Of a DNA stretch of 64,000 nt, positions 12,359-24,543 are shown piece after piece (positions within the stretch are counted from its first letter, which is position 1; each line of letters begins with the position of its first letter). The stretch is taken from assembly GCA_033030425.1 (NCBI GenBank), contig JAUFSD010000015.1, positions 1,302,001 to 1,366,000 of the forward strand, written 5' to 3'. Origin of the DNA: Verpa conica. Its lineage: Eukaryota; Ascomycota; Pezizomycetes; Pezizales; Morchellaceae. The notes below the pieces were generated by a model. The model was not told the origin of the DNA and did not search any database. It saw nothing but the letters and a program-made list of their open reading frames with translations. Made by a program: the position numbers and the translations under genes.

Positions 12359-13577
12359 GCCATTACTTCACTCATTTATTATAATAATATTTACCACCTA
12401 AGTCAGTAAATCGAGCTAACTAAGTAGTAGTTCTAGAAGTTGCTATCCCGCCAAGAAAGAGACTAAGACTCGGTTTCTAGAAGAGATAAGAAACATTATT
12501 TGATGGGTGTGGGGGATATTCTCATAAGAAAACAGTAGTGTGGCGAGTGGTCTCATGTTATTTACTATTGATGTATGTATATCGATATCGGTACTAGTCG
12601 CGTAAAATGAGATATCTTTAGGGAAAATTAACCTCTATGGAGGCATTGTGAAAGTCGACGTATAAGGTTGTGACATGAAGAGTGTGAAAGTACGGGTGCG
12701 AGCAATAGAATAATGTTTCGATAATACGCCTAGAGGAGGCGGGCAAGCCCGACCTCTTATACCCTACATGCCTATGGGATCGACTGCTGTCGACCATACT
12801 CCAACAAAGAGTGAAGCAGGTGTTGTATGTGGTTAGCTATTAACTGGACTTAAAAGAAGTAAAGGGGAAATATTGATGTCAGATAACTGATAGTAGTATG
12901 GAGTCTCCCATAGTGAGAACTTTCGGATAAACCCCAACATTCCCGGGTATAAGTCCCAGGAAATGATACAACATTTTCGATACTCATGAACTACATATAA
13001 CCTATTCCTTATCACTAACCACAGGGAATATTGCCCGCCCGACATCCCCCGATAATAGTTCGCTTTACGTTAAAACCTTATGATCCGGACTCAGTCCATG
13101 ATCCTAGCCTTTCACGACACCACGAGGCTAAAGTGCTATACCTATTGACAGGGCTGGTATCTATAAGAACATAGGAGCTCCAAGTATCTAGTGGTACTTT
13201 CCCGATCAAGTCTATTTCACAGGCTAAGTATTATCCAAGTTGTTTTAACGCGCTATGTGCCTGAAACTAGTGAAGCGTTCTTCAAAGTGCGCCGGTGAGC
13301 GGATACGCATATATACATTCAAACATACGATATTATAAAAGCGGAGAGAGATCCAAAGAGGGTGTTTTACTCAAAGCCCTGTCTTAGTGATATAGCGGGG
13401 GAGAAGCTCTAGTCACAAGAAATAATGTGGTCTTGGCGGCTCTTTGCGGCTCTGCTGTACAAACAACGTTCACTTACCGCAGTTTGCATACCTACATACC
13501 TACTCACACCTACCTTGCACTTTGAGTATTCTGCTACCTCATCTCTACCAATATCCAATAAGAACTATCCCTTCCCA
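12359..13577. other. Intergenic region with degenerate repeat arm
   Basis: No gene seen. 12660-12830 is an inverted, ~75-80% similar copy of 15310-15490; for example the GGGTGCGAG / AATAATGTTTCGATA / CCTCTAGG words recur in reverse complement. TATAAAA at 13334-13340 lies ~240 bp upstream of the BTB pseudogene start. Confidence 0.6.
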
Positions 13578-14493
13578 ATGGAGAAATTCACTACTACGGA
13601 AGTCGATATCGACCCGAACGGCGACTTAACCCTTCTGTTATCCTCAGACCAGGGAGAAGTTTCGGTCAGGGTCTCTTCAAAATCACTATCGCTTGCTTCA
13701 CCTGTTTTCAAGGCCATGCTTTGCTCGGACTCACCTTTCTTAGAAGGACCTGAGCTGAAGAGAGCAGGAGAAACCCAGGTAGAACTTGATGATGATTACG
13801 GCACCCTTATGGCGGTCTTGAGAGCCCTCCACTTCCAAAGCAAACCTATACCTCGCCAGATATCTTTCAATGAGCTATGCGACATAGCCATGGTATCTGA
13901 TAAATACGACTTGGCGGAATCAGTCTTTCCATGGTATGAGATATGGGCGGCTCCTTACAAGAGCTTTATACATCATGAGGGCTATGAGAGGTGGCTTTTT
14001 ATTGCATGGGTTTATACGGACGACGTCATTTTCGGGCAAGTTTCACATCACTGGATTTTGAATAGTAGTTTCAATGATCACGGTGAACCAGAATACTTCA
14101 TCGATTGAAGGTTTACCAGACTCAATCATAGGTATTTTATTTCCTCTCAGGGATAGTAGTCCTGATAGAAACAAGTTTGAAGATAATACTAGTTCTATTC
14201 AGATGAAATTAAACAGAAGAGGAATAAATCAATTAATGACCTCGTTTCGGAAGTAGAAAATGAAGTCGGCGAGTACTACAAATATAGTCGTAAAGGTACA
14301 TATGTGCAAAGGAACCTCTATGAAGGAAGAGTGTGATATCATAGGTCTTGGGACTTTACTTAGGGATTTGGCCGCTCTGGAATTGTGGCAAAATACAGGT
14401 GAGTTCCAAAGAAATAGTATTGAAAGCCTCATTTGTACGTTGGTGGATTTTGGAAGCTTTAGAAAAAGAGTACCTATGGTCAATGGGGAGTAA
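13578..14493 (+). pseudogene. BTB/POZ paralogue, frameshifted
   Basis: The ATG at 13578 opens 'MEKFTTTEVDIDPNGDLTLLL', a BTB domain closely like that of 11239-12358, and reads to 14108. Homology then continues in other frames. 'EGLPDSII' is in frame +1 (about 14104-14131). An intron at 14132-14202 (GTATTT...TTCAG, phase 1) is at the same place as in the paralogue. 'DEIKQKRNKSINDLVSEVE' returns to the original frame, and 'CDIIGLGTLLRDLAALELW' (about 14327-14383) is again shifted. At least two single-base frameshifts (near 14100 and 14325) are needed, so I call it a pseudogene. An alternative 55-nt intron (14065-14119) could hide the first shift, but it would delete the conserved EGLPD segment. 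Confidence 0.7.
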
Positions 14494-16418
14494 CTGGTAT
14501 CCATAGTGAACACATCAAATGTGGCTCTAGTAAAAGGCTCACGCAGGCAATTGCTGTAGTAGAGGATGGTATTGTGGGCCTCTCTCTAGCCCAGTTTCAC
14601 CCCAATTCTAAGGCTATCTCTTAGTTTTAGGAACTTTTTTTATATGCTGTTAGAGTTTTCCTGCCATCTATACTATGATCTCATTACTGTCGGGCTTTAC
14701 TAGGGACTTATCAATAGAGAATTTATCTACATTAAACTTAGTCATCCTGAAATTTCTAGGCTCATAGAAGCTCTACCTTTCTCGCCTAGGATAGTTCAGC
14801 CTATTATAGAAAACACAATAGTCCGTACATAGTACCGATGTTTCGGCTCAATGATCTAGTCAGCTTCCTATAATATTCCATGCAGCATCATCTACCCTTT
14901 AGCTATTAGAGACGAGAGATTCTATAAAGTCTGTATAGCTAGCTAAGGACCGTGGTGGAGCTTCACTAAGGGTACAATACCAGAATACTCGTAAGGACCA
15001 ATCATGAAGTATCACTCGGCTACAATTCCTCACTCGTTTTAATAGCAAGGCTTAGTCATCATGCCATGCCTTGTAGGTATTATCTCTACACTGCCTTTAT
15101 CCACCCCCGTGCCTCATTTTTCATCACATAGTCCTAGTATACTATCAACACAATATTATGGTTCGAGCAAATCAAATTGTAAGATAACTTGGCAGCAGAT
15201 ATAACAAAAACTGACCTTCCCACAAATAGACCACGTCTATTATTAAGACTTAAAAAGGCATAGATCACCACCTCATATACTCTAAGGAATAAGCTCTCAT
15301 CTACTGTCTTGTCTATTCGATGCTTATTGTTGGAGTATGGCTGACAGTGGTCGATCCATATAGGTTATAGGTATGTAGAGTAAAAAAGGTCAGGCTTGCC
15401 CCCTCCTCTAGACGTACTATCGAACTATTATTTTATTACTCGCACCCTTATTTTCACACATATCTATCAGATAACGTACTGATATTAACTGACTCGTTAG
15501 ATATGTCTAGCTATAAAATACATATATACGATACAGTAGATATGAAGTCATTTTATGGCCACCGACTGCCGGTCTTAGCAGCGGGTTCTTTCGGATTTCT
15601 TTACGAACATTTTCCATTAGTGGGTAAGTTAATATCAAATCCCTCGGGACTGTATATCTAACTAACGCCCGTAAAAGCTAGGAGTTCAAACTATTACTTG
15701 GTCAGAAGATCATAGAAGTTTTTTTTTTTGAACTAGTTGGAATGTAAGTAACCAGTTTCCCTCCCCATATTAAGCCTTTTAACTAGATACAAAACAGGAC
15801 CGGAAATAGACTGAAAAGATTGTATTAAAAAAATAAAATAAGATAGGGAAATCGCTGCCTCCGTTATACCAGGGTGGCTACACGACATGCTTATCCAGGA
15901 GGGTGACTTTATCTGTGGCCGTGCACCGGAGCTACTAGTGTCTCGTCTTGGCATATTTCTTGACACTGTGGGGCTGTCTCCGTTGTTCTAATTGATCGAG
16001 ACCAATCTAACTGAGGATGGTGGTATTTATTGAGAGTGATGACCTATGTAGCTATACATGTAGACTGAGGCTAGTGTGACTCTTAAGGCTCAGCCAGTTG
16101 TCTGCGCCACGACACTGGTCTATAAAAGAAATTACTAATCATTATCTTTAATATACTCGTCAATGTAAACTCATACGTCACTTTCATTGTACCGCGCCTT
16201 AGATTACGGTACGATTGGATGAATGTGGTATTTTTAAGGGGTGAAATAATATCTGGCGAATTAAAAAGATTAAATGTCTTAGCTAGATTTACGAGCCTTT
16301 CTTAAGCCTTTAATTCTGTAGATTACATATGTTCCTACGTATAACCTTCCCCGCGCTACGAGAAATAAATAATAATGACGTCTGATGCTTATCAAGTACC
16401 CATGACGACAGGATAAAT
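14494..16418. other. Intergenic, degraded repeats
   Basis: No gene seen. It holds the second arm (15310-15490) of the inverted repeat around the BTB pseudogene, a T-run at 15719-15729, and at 16100-16210 a segment repeated directly at ~17930-18065 (both include 'TATAAAAGAAAT' or 'CATAAAAGAAAT', then 'CATCATCTTTAAT'-like words and 'CGTCACTT'). Confidence 0.55.
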
Positions 16419-17355
16419 ATGACATATCCCCCTACCAGAAATTTCTTCGGACAACCTTCACGAACGGTCTCAAACAACCCAACGAGGCTTCAACAGTCCC
16501 CCTTCACTGCGTCCGTACCAGTCACAAGATACTATCCTCAGAAACTCATCTTCTTACGGGATTCACCCGTCCTGAATACACACTAAACCCCTACTTCATT
16601 ACCACGCCTTCTAGATCACCAACTACTGCCCGTAATAGCGATGCCTACCACTTAGTTCGTTCATAAATTAACTCACAGTTGAAGACACAGAGCTAACCAA
16701 GTCCAGTACAAAGCAAGAGCTCCTTGAAGCGTATGATACCTGCGAGAGCATTCTGAACCATGTCTACGATACATCCAGTAAGATCAGGCAAAATGGCTAC
16801 CGCCTAGCAGTACTCTACGACCTTGGATACTACGACTTCAACTGGCCGCCCAATCGAAATGACTTCAACGACCTACAATACCTTGTATCACAAAGAATAG
16901 AGGAGCGCCACAGCCCATTCTCTCGGGAACCCCCCTCGCCTCCTCGCCCACCCGCTGATAGAGCGAGCGCGGTAGATATTGTGGATCACATGTTCAAGTT
17001 AAGAGGCAACATCGATACTGTCATAAAAAATATCATGAAAGATAGTAATTGCCTGTCTGATGTATATTTTCCGGATGGCCTATGGGCCTTGTTTAAGAGC
17101 GATCTCTTCGGGCGCTACAGTGTCAGTAATCCAGATGTTGATAAGGTATTGGGTAAATGGATTGAATATGCACATTTTGGCGTGGAAAAGAATCAGTGGC
17201 ACATGGAGATAAGTGAAGCATTGGGTTGTAACGCTAGTGCAGAAAACCTCATACAGCGGGCTTTGGCTGCTGATAAAGTAGCAGGTAGACATGAGTCCTG
17301 TGGAGCTCCAGTTAGCGGAGGCGCTTCCTATCGTAAGGGTTATTCCTATTTATAA
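16419..17355 (+). CDS. Spliced hypothetical gene, 5' structure uncertain
   Basis: The last exon is secure: it is open from 16679 to the TAA at 17355 with coding-like composition, including a proline-rich hinge 'SREPPSPPRPPADRASA' and then 'VDHMFKLRGNIDTVIKNIM'. The only ATG inside it is at 16990, so an upstream exon is likely. A 47-nt intron at 16632-16678 (GTAATA...TTAACTCACAG) joins in phase to a frame open from 16406 ('LRTTFTNGLKQPNEAS') that lacks an ATG. A different frame starts at ATG 16419 ('MTYPPTRNFFGQPSRT') and is open to 16583. Either a further intron or a mutation separates them. About 225 C-terminal residues are visible, with no recognised domain, signal peptide or membrane segment. 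Confidence 0.5.
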
Positions 17356-18475
17356 TTTTTAGGAATGGGTATGGAGGAAGACGTATTATTAGGGATTACT
17401 TTGTGGCCAATGTTCGTCTTTAGAGTGTAGTTTATTCAAGTTAAGGATGTACGTCTGATAAAAAACTCGTTAACCTCCGCTCAAATGGATTAGGTAGCTG
17501 AAATAAAATTCGAGCGTAAGTTTTTGGGACTACCTAATTTATGTTATGAGAGCTATTAAGTTTTTTCTGGTGTAAGTGGGTTTATCCCGGGTAAAACATA
17601 GACCACAAATAGATATAGGAAGAAGTTTAAGCTATGTAATGAGTAGCTGGTAGGGTTATAACTGAATAGAATAAAATATAGATCTCTAGTAGATCTTTGT
17701 CCAGTTTGCATTATCTTGTCATACTGAATTCATCTCGGGTAGTTCTAAAATACAGTATGAAAAAACGAGATAGATTTATTGCCATAGCACTACCGAACTT
17801 GGTTACAAATACCGAATTAAATTAGTATTTGAGGTACATTACTGTACCAATACTGTATTCCTCCTATATTTCTAGCGTATTGGTGGGAGCACCGTACTGA
17901 TCTCACCTGTCACAGGAGAAAGTCACGTGCTATCTTGGCACTGGTCTTGGCACCAGTGCCATAAAAGAAATCACTCAGATGTAGCTAGTTCATCATCTTT
18001 AATCAAAACCGTATATATAATCGCATGCGTCACTTGCCTTTGAGCGTGCCTTGGCTTACATCACCCCTCTTTTTAGTACTGTAATTTCAATACCCCAGTA
18101 GTCGGATCTCGTCAGGAGATATCACTCGTCTCGAGGATTCTTAAAGAGGTAGCCATTTGTGGTAATAACCCCCTGAATTGATTGTCTAAAAGAGATAGAG
18201 AGATCTATCGATATATCCTCCAAAGAGAGAAAACCCTAAACCCTCATGGTATGCCTTTTACCTGGATCCTCAAACCTAGCAAATAGGAAAACACGTGACT
18301 CATATATGAAACCGCTTATCAGCTATCCTATTAGGAAGCATCTACAACACCATTAATAAGGTCATTCCCATATAGTAATAGATTCTCACTCTGGAATACT
18401 CTCTTAGTTTGATCGCTCCAAAAGAGAGAGCTCCCCGTACAAATTCCATGAAGAGAACAGCTACTCCTACGATTA

Positions 18476-18650
18476 GTGTTCGTCATGGGGGTCTGTCCCC
18501 CAAACAGACCAGGGAATCGCCACAAGAAACCGCCCCAAACCCCCCAGACCCCTGACCAGGGTAAAATTACTCTTCAAAAATCTCCATTAACTGAACTTTA
18601 ACCTAATTAACGGCTATGGGCCCAAAGGCCCCCGCTGGGTATTCACCTGT
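18476..18650 (+). mobile_element. MITE family M1, truncated copy
   Basis: It begins GTGTTCGTCATGGGGG directly after a TA dinucleotide, as in the intact copies at 35051-35320 and 41177-41450. It then follows the family sequence (CCCAAAC, GAAACCGCCCC, CATTAACTGAACTTTAACC, TTAATTAA-like core) but lacks the second terminal repeat. Confidence 0.7.
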
Positions 18651-19289
18651 TACAATACAACTATCCACAGCAGCCCTCGTTCTCGTCAAATAATGTTTTT
18701 ATTTGAATCTATCTTCTATTATTATTATAGTCAGTGTCCAGGTCGTTTCCCCTCTTTTTTCGTATGGAATTCTACTGCTCTCGTGGTTCTAAAACCTCAT
18801 TGCGTATGCGGTTGCGACCGTTAAGTGACCACCGTGATGATCTAGGGACTTCTAGTACGTAGTAGTGAGGTTATTCCCGATTTTTATAAATGAACTCACT
18901 TATTTGTTTTATAGTGGCATTGTAATGTAATTATCTACGGATAGCTTACGAGTCACTGGGGTATTAAAGGTGAGAGCTGGTAGTATAAACTAGTAGAAGC
19001 TGGTCGATGTGGTGGCTTCGCTCGATCATGCATGGAGTCACTTTTTGTGTTCGTAAGTGATTCGTGGAAGGCTCCGAGTCTGATCTTTCTTGGCGCAAGC
19101 TGTAACAGTCTATTATCCCAGTAAAATTAAAGTTCATTTATTGGTCATAAGTGAACTTTTGATGTATAGAGTATTCTACTCAGATTAGATGGTTTATTGG
19201 CTGGAGAGGTAATCTTTGCCGGAAAACGTGCTCACGCAAAGTAAGTATTTCTCTACAGTGATTTATAACTGGATACTGAATCCGACCAG

Positions 19290-19508
19290 ATGCAGCTCAA
19301 GTACAGCGATCGGCAAAAGATCGAGAAGCGTGAGGCATGGGATCTAGCAATTTATTCGCTCTTTAGGTTCTTGGCGGAGGTTCCCGTGGTGGGATTGGCC
19401 ACAGTACCTGGTTTCTCGATCCTTTTTTGTTATACGCTGTACACGGGGCAGGCGGGGGGAGAGTACCTAAAAATACAAGTCTCGGGCGGGAGAGGGGCCT
19501 TTATTTAA
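19290..19508 (+). CDS. Short hypothetical ORF, possible gene remnant
   Basis: A 72-codon frame starting ATG. A charged start ('YSDRQKIEKREAWDLAIYSL') is followed by a hydrophobic stretch ('VPVVGLATVPGFSILFCYTLY') that could be one membrane segment. Amino-acid composition looks protein-like, but there is no neighbouring exon I can join, and no family is recognised. It may be a fragment of a degraded gene. Confidence 0.25.
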   Translation: MQLKYSDRQKIEKREAWDLAIYSLFRFLAEVPVVGLATVPGFSILFCYTLYTGQAGGEYLKIQVSGGRGAFI

Positions 19509-20125
19509 CGTGATGGCCTCTAGTGGTTAAGATTTACTTTCGATAGAGCTTGTACTTCGGACCTATAGTGCTCATTCATAGGGCAATATATCGTTTTATG
19601 ATATATACCAAGTATGGCGCGCGCAATCTTAAATGTGATGCAAAATTTGAGCCGATATTCCAGCTCTTACTGCCAGTCAAAACACTAGTAAAAGAATATA
19701 TGGCCTTTTATAGCCCCAATAAAGCTCTATATATCTATAGTAGGCTTTGGCATGTGTAGTTGTTGTGGAATAAAACTCTGTTTTTGGCTGTAAAAAGTAC
19801 CAAATAGAACAATTCCTAGAAATACTTAAGCATGATGGATGCTACACATGGCCTAACCAGTGAGAAGGGATATACCAGAGGTAAAGCTCTATTAGAATCA
19901 TATATTGGCAGTGTTATTCTTCCACTGAACATACACTTGAACTTCCAGGACTTTTTTAAATTTTTGCATAGCCCAGATTATTGAAGTTTGGCTAAGATTC
20001 GGTGTGGGCTGCTGTCTCACCTCGGATTCGGCTAGCACATTTAAGACTGTGCGCGCCATACCTCCCTCTTATCGTTTTCTTATGACCACTATTACCGCTG
20101 AAACAAGCGGCTGCCACAATTTATA

Positions 20126-20158
20126 ACAAGTCACAAAGTGACTTGTCCTTTTTTTTTT
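20126..20158 (+). repeat. Perfect 9-bp hairpin followed by T-run
   Basis: ACAAGTCAC / GTGACTTGT around an AAA loop, followed by CC and a run of ten T. It resembles a stem-plus-T terminator. In a nuclear fungal genome it could be a Pol III-type end or chance. No RNA gene is visible upstream. Confidence 0.4.
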
Positions 20159-20360
20159 ATAGAGGTCCGGATATTCATCTAGACATCTTGACAAGAGAGG
20201 ACTTTTTTTCTATAAGAGGGTGTTTTCGCAATTATCTATTTTATCAGTTTCTGTAGTAAGAGTTCATCACGTTACATTTCTTTGAACTTTACTTCCTTGT
20301 CCGGAACTATCAATACCTACAAAGTGGGACATTGCTTTTTTCTACTACTCCAGCATCATC

Positions 20361-21944
20361 ATGAACTCAGAGGTGTTTAAGATTCACGCGGCGAAAGGTG
20401 ATGTTGTTTGTCGACCAACTACATGGATAGACGTTGTCAAGTTCTTTCTCCTCAATTATGGTCTCCATGCTTTCACAGTTATAACCCCACCAGGTAGCGG
20501 GACTTTTGCTGCAACTGTCCAGAGTTTTACTGCGATACTTCTGCCATTCTCTAGCACTCATCTAGCAGCCACAGTCATTTTCAGATGTGCAATGTTGGAG
20601 AAGGACAAGCTGAAGAGGGCCGCTAAGGCGGGTGCCTTATGCATGGTTGTCCCATTGAGTAGTCCATTTGGGTGGGCACAACTTACTATACATATACCTG
20701 CCAGGCTGACTGGTGTGAAGACTTAGAGTTTCGCCCTCATTGACAAGTATACACGGCCAGCAACCAGTACCAGTTCACGATATTTTTTACTGGCTCAAGC
20801 ACCCTTTTATAACCCCCCAACAATCACTGCAACCGACGGACAACGAGGCATACGGCAGCCAGCCCATAGTCCCTGGATCTTACAAACTAGTCAAAGTACC
20901 ACATACCTCCACTTTACGGCCAATACTTGGTTCACAGCAGGGGGATGATACACCTAGTGAGATAGCTTGCACCTATAGCTTTCTCAAGACATTCATCGCT
21001 ATTATTCAGATATGTTATGGGTCATTTGAGCTTTATGAAGCACGTGGGACCCAAATCGAGCGGTTCGGATATGCTGCCTATTCGCTAACTGTTATCCCAT
21101 ACATTGTTATGTCATTCCTCAACCTTATTGCTTCACTATGTCGACCCAACTACCCTAGTATGTATATTGTATACTACCGTGGTGAGGTGGCCCAGCGAGA
21201 TGATTCTGTTCAGGAGAAACACATAAGCAGACCAGGTCTGAGTAATGTTGGAGTGATACAAGGGAGGTCAAGTCTGGTACCGACGCAAACGGAACTGGAG
21301 CCAAGGATTGATCATGAAACCACTCCGGAGGTCCTAGGAGAGGGCTTTAGTACAGATGTAGAAGAACGGATGAAGGATATTGAAAAAAGGGTTAGTGGTG
21401 CTGTCGGGTACACATATTGTATCCCAAGTGAGTCTAATCCATGGAAGCGCTTAAGGAAGATGAAGGATTCATCTTTTAGGAATGAGGTTTGAAACTCTGA
21501 ACTGGCGACACTTTGTTACTCAGTTTTATTGACACTTAGTAGGAAAAGACACACATTATACAAATAAGTATCCTTGCTTTTATTATGGGGTTATCATTGG
21601 CAGCCCCCTACATCGTTATCTACAGCCTTACTGGCTTCCAAGCTGCACAAAGTACAACTCCTCAGCGTGCATGGATCTATTCCTCTCTTGTGCTGGGCCA
21701 GGCCTTCTGGATGATAATATTCTATCTCCCCATCAGACTTATGGTATTTGCGGACGGGATATTTACCCCTGTTCCCGAGGATGGAGGAAATTTCATGATA
21801 AGGTTCAGGGCATGGTTTGCGCGGCCGTCAAATTCTCAAATTGCGTTATTTTTATATACATGCGTAATGTCGGTTGCTACAATTGGATCGTTTGTCATAG
21901 TTTCGCAGATGATGTTTGAGGATGAAGTCTGTACTAGGTTGTGA
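20361..21944 (+). CDS. Multi-pass membrane protein, three exons
   Basis: Exons 20361-20714, 20761-21486 and 21543-21944 give a ~493-aa protein. Intron 1 (20715-20760, GTGAAG...GCCAG, phase 0) joins 'IPARLTG' to 'QQPVPVHDIF'. Intron 2 (21487-21542, GTTTGA...TTAGTAG, phase 0) joins 'SSFRNE' to 'EKTHIIQISILAF'. Exon 1 carries a motif set ('TTWIDVVKFFLLNYGLHAFTV', 'AAKAGALCMVV') that I associate with a large unnamed Pezizomycotina membrane family. Hydrophobic segments lie in exon 1 (two), exon 2 ('TFIAIIQICYGSF', 'YSLTVIPYIVMSFLNLIASL') and exon 3 (three: 'ISILAFIMGLSLAAPYIVIY', 'YSSLVLGQAFWMIIFYLPI', 'ALFLYTCVMSVATIGSFVIV'). Between them is a hydrophilic loop of ~100 residues. Function unknown. 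A GTGAGT...TTTTAG pair inside exon 2 (~21428-21479) could be an alternative intron. Confidence 0.75.
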
Positions 21945-23345
21945 CTTTATTGTCTGTCAAGGGAATCAGAGTTAGGTTATTCAGAATGTTATATACGTAA
22001 CTTGGTTTTCTTTATAGGTCTTTAGTATATCTACCATCTGTTTTTAGCTTAGGCTATGTTCTAGGACGGGTCTTCATTTTAGGAATTTTGTACGCATGAT
22101 TCATTTGAGTTAGAGAGAGGTTATGTAATGCGAAATTATAGCAGCTATTATTTTTATACAAGCTACAGATAGAATCAAACCAACTATAAAAGAGAATCCA
22201 CCGGGAGGGACACATGGACTAAAGAGAATATGGGAAACAGACTCTCCAAAAAGATATATCTTTGCCGGAGGAACTGGGGCAGTCCTGAGCAGTGTCAAGC
22301 ACTCCCATGACCCGTAGCTCAATCACTAGCTAGGCGTCGGCCGGGCCAATTTTTATTCTATAACTGACTATACTTATTCGAAGAGCCTACCATAGCATGG
22401 TAGTGTAAGATAGCAGAGTTTAAGAAATATAACAGGGTAAGATAGTTAATTCACCAGACGCTAGACATAGGGCCTACCGTAATTCCGTATGGGGTAAATA
22501 AGAGAATTTCAAAGTAGTAAAAGTCGAGCTGACCGTCGACATAGTTGAAGAGCAACAAGTAGTTGGAGACCTACTCCTCGGACAACGAGCTAGTGGTAGT
22601 AATGGGCGGTGGAGTAGGTTTACAAGTGCCCCGGGTGTCTCGGTTATTTCCAGGGCTATTGTACTCGCGTCAGGGGTGAAGTATTGGGACACATTGAAAA
22701 GGGAAATATAAAGATTCAATAGACCCATGACACAATAAAACACAGTAAAACTGTGACCACTCGGATCTGTGACAGTCTGGTCTGTCCCAATAACTCACCT
22801 CTGACACGAGTATGGTGCGTTGTAGGGAATTACGACCAGCACTCAATAGCTAGGCGCTCAATTTGTTCATGTGTAACGGTCGTAGGGAGATAGAATCTAA
22901 TTATTAAATTAGATAAAGAATGTTTGCAGGCCTTGAAGCACTTGTTTGGCAAACGCCCGAAATGTATCACCTCTACTAACCGACTACCAGTGTATTAAAG
23001 CACGATATAACCGAGTCCTTAAGACAGCTAAGATTTAAAAATAAGGTATGAAATAGCGGTATTTGCTCTCTAAACGCCAATGAGGTTGTTTAATCGCATG
23101 TGATTTTGCCTCGGATAGTGAGTATATGTGGTTCAATTAGTTATACTATAATAAAAGTACAGGTATTGAAACAATAGCGGTAATAGCCAAAGAAAGAGGC
23201 TGCAAAACAAAAAGATATTCAATATACCGTGAACTCAAACGACATTGGTAACAAGAATTTGAGAGAGAGAAAAAGAAACAAAGTGAAAGCACACTAGAGC
23301 TATTAAGCCTAGCAACCGAGAGAAAACGTTTAACAGCCAAATACC
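21945..23345. other. Intergenic, nothing recognised
   Basis: AT-rich sequence with only short frames on both strands. No RNA gene, repeat or domain recognised. Confidence 0.5.
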
Positions 23346-23948
23346 CTACCGACTATTCCCATATAAATTACTTACTCCCATAGGGCCTAATCCTGCAATG
23401 CCAATTTCTCTAAGCCCTGGGAGATTCCGTTTACTCAGCCTATGATGATTCTCTCCATCAAGGGCATTCTCTGAGCCTATGGCAGTTGGGTTGAGAAGAT
23501 TCATGTCTTCAGCCGTTGTGCAAAAGTTATCATTGAATGTCTTCAATATACTCCATTGTTGTTGTATCTGTTCTAATCGGAGGTTATCTACCTCATTAGC
23601 CACAGTAATCCCGACTGCATCCCCATCGGTCCACATCTGTCGTAATTTCGGCGTTAGGCGCTTATCAGACTGTAGTAACTTTTCGTAATACCATTGATCA
23701 ACCTCTGAGATGTAATTAATTTGCTCATTTTGATACTCGCTTCTCCTCCGGGGATCTTTGAGGAATTTTATGTATGTATCTTCCCATTCCTGCATTGTTG
23801 CTCTCATGCTGTCAAGTTCACCTACAGCTTCGTAGTACCTTTGCGTCCTCAACCCACCTCCGATAATTGGGTTCTCGGTGAAGAGGTTTCGGATAATCCT
23901 GGGGACACGCCCGGTGCACGTTGGAGGACCTGGATTGTAATACTGCAT
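23346..23948 (-). CDS. Hypothetical protein, paralogue A of an unnamed family
   Basis: A single-exon 200-aa protein from ATG (23948-23946). It is clearly related to the protein at 27281-27874: shared positions include 'VG-L', 'R...Q..EDTY..F..D.RR', 'Y..EV..W', 'RL......W.DG...GI', 'QW..L....D.FC..AE.M.LLN.TA.GS'. The region is mainly helical and charged with many tryptophans; no signal peptide or membrane segment. In the minus orientation TATAAATA lies at ~24103-24112, about 160 bp upstream, as for the paralogue. I recognise no named domain. Two intact copies suggest selection. Confidence 0.75.
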   Translation of the reverse strand: MQYYNPGPPTCTGRVPRIIRNLFTENPIIGGGLRTQRYYEAVGELDSMRATMQEWEDTYIKFLKDPRRRSEYQNEQINYISEVDQWYYEKLLQSDKRLTPKLRQMWTDGDAVGITVANEVDNLRLEQIQQQWSILKTFNDNFCTTAEDMNLLNPTAIGSENALDGENHHRLSKRNLPGLREIGIAGLGPMGVSNLYGNSR

Positions 23949-24543
23949 GGTTTTTAATGAGTTTGAAGTTGTGTAGGATAATTTGACCGAAGATTTAGAA
24001 TTGGTTATGGTTGTAAGGTTTTGTTTGATTGTCTTTGTGGGATGAGGATGTTGGTTGACTGTCTGAATAGGAGAGGTAAAAAGAAAAGAAGCACAGGTGC
24101 CCGTATTTATAGATTTTCGAGTCTACCGTATTAGGGGCTAGTGGTAGTTCCTCAATGAAATGGAACAATAGAACGCAAGTATATATCTCTATTCTCTGGA
24201 ATATAGACGCAGAGGCTGTACTACATGATAGTATTCAACCATTGGAAATACTTAGAATACTAATAACACGTCGACCCTCCGGTTACTACCTAACTAGAAG
24301 GTAGCCGACCTACACTCAAGTTTATAACATTATTACTATGAAATAATACTTTGAGACCCCGTCAAAAGTTATTAAGCACCTTTAGCCGAGATATTAGCTG
24401 ATACTTTCTCAGGCAATAACACAATTATATCTCTATTTTCCCATGATGGTCTCTACAAAATTACCTATCAAGATCATATAACTCAACTCTATTACTCTTT
24501 TATTTATCACTCGAATCAGATTGGCAAGGATTTCCTGAAACAT

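Larger units (their letters stand above)
17356..20360. other. Long intergenic region with repeats
   Basis: I see no convincing gene here apart from a short open frame at 19290-19508. Contents: the direct repeat of 16100-16210 at ~17930-18065, a truncated TA-type MITE (18476-~18650), CCCTAAACCCT at ~18235, and a hairpin with T-run at 20126-20158. Confidence 0.5.
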
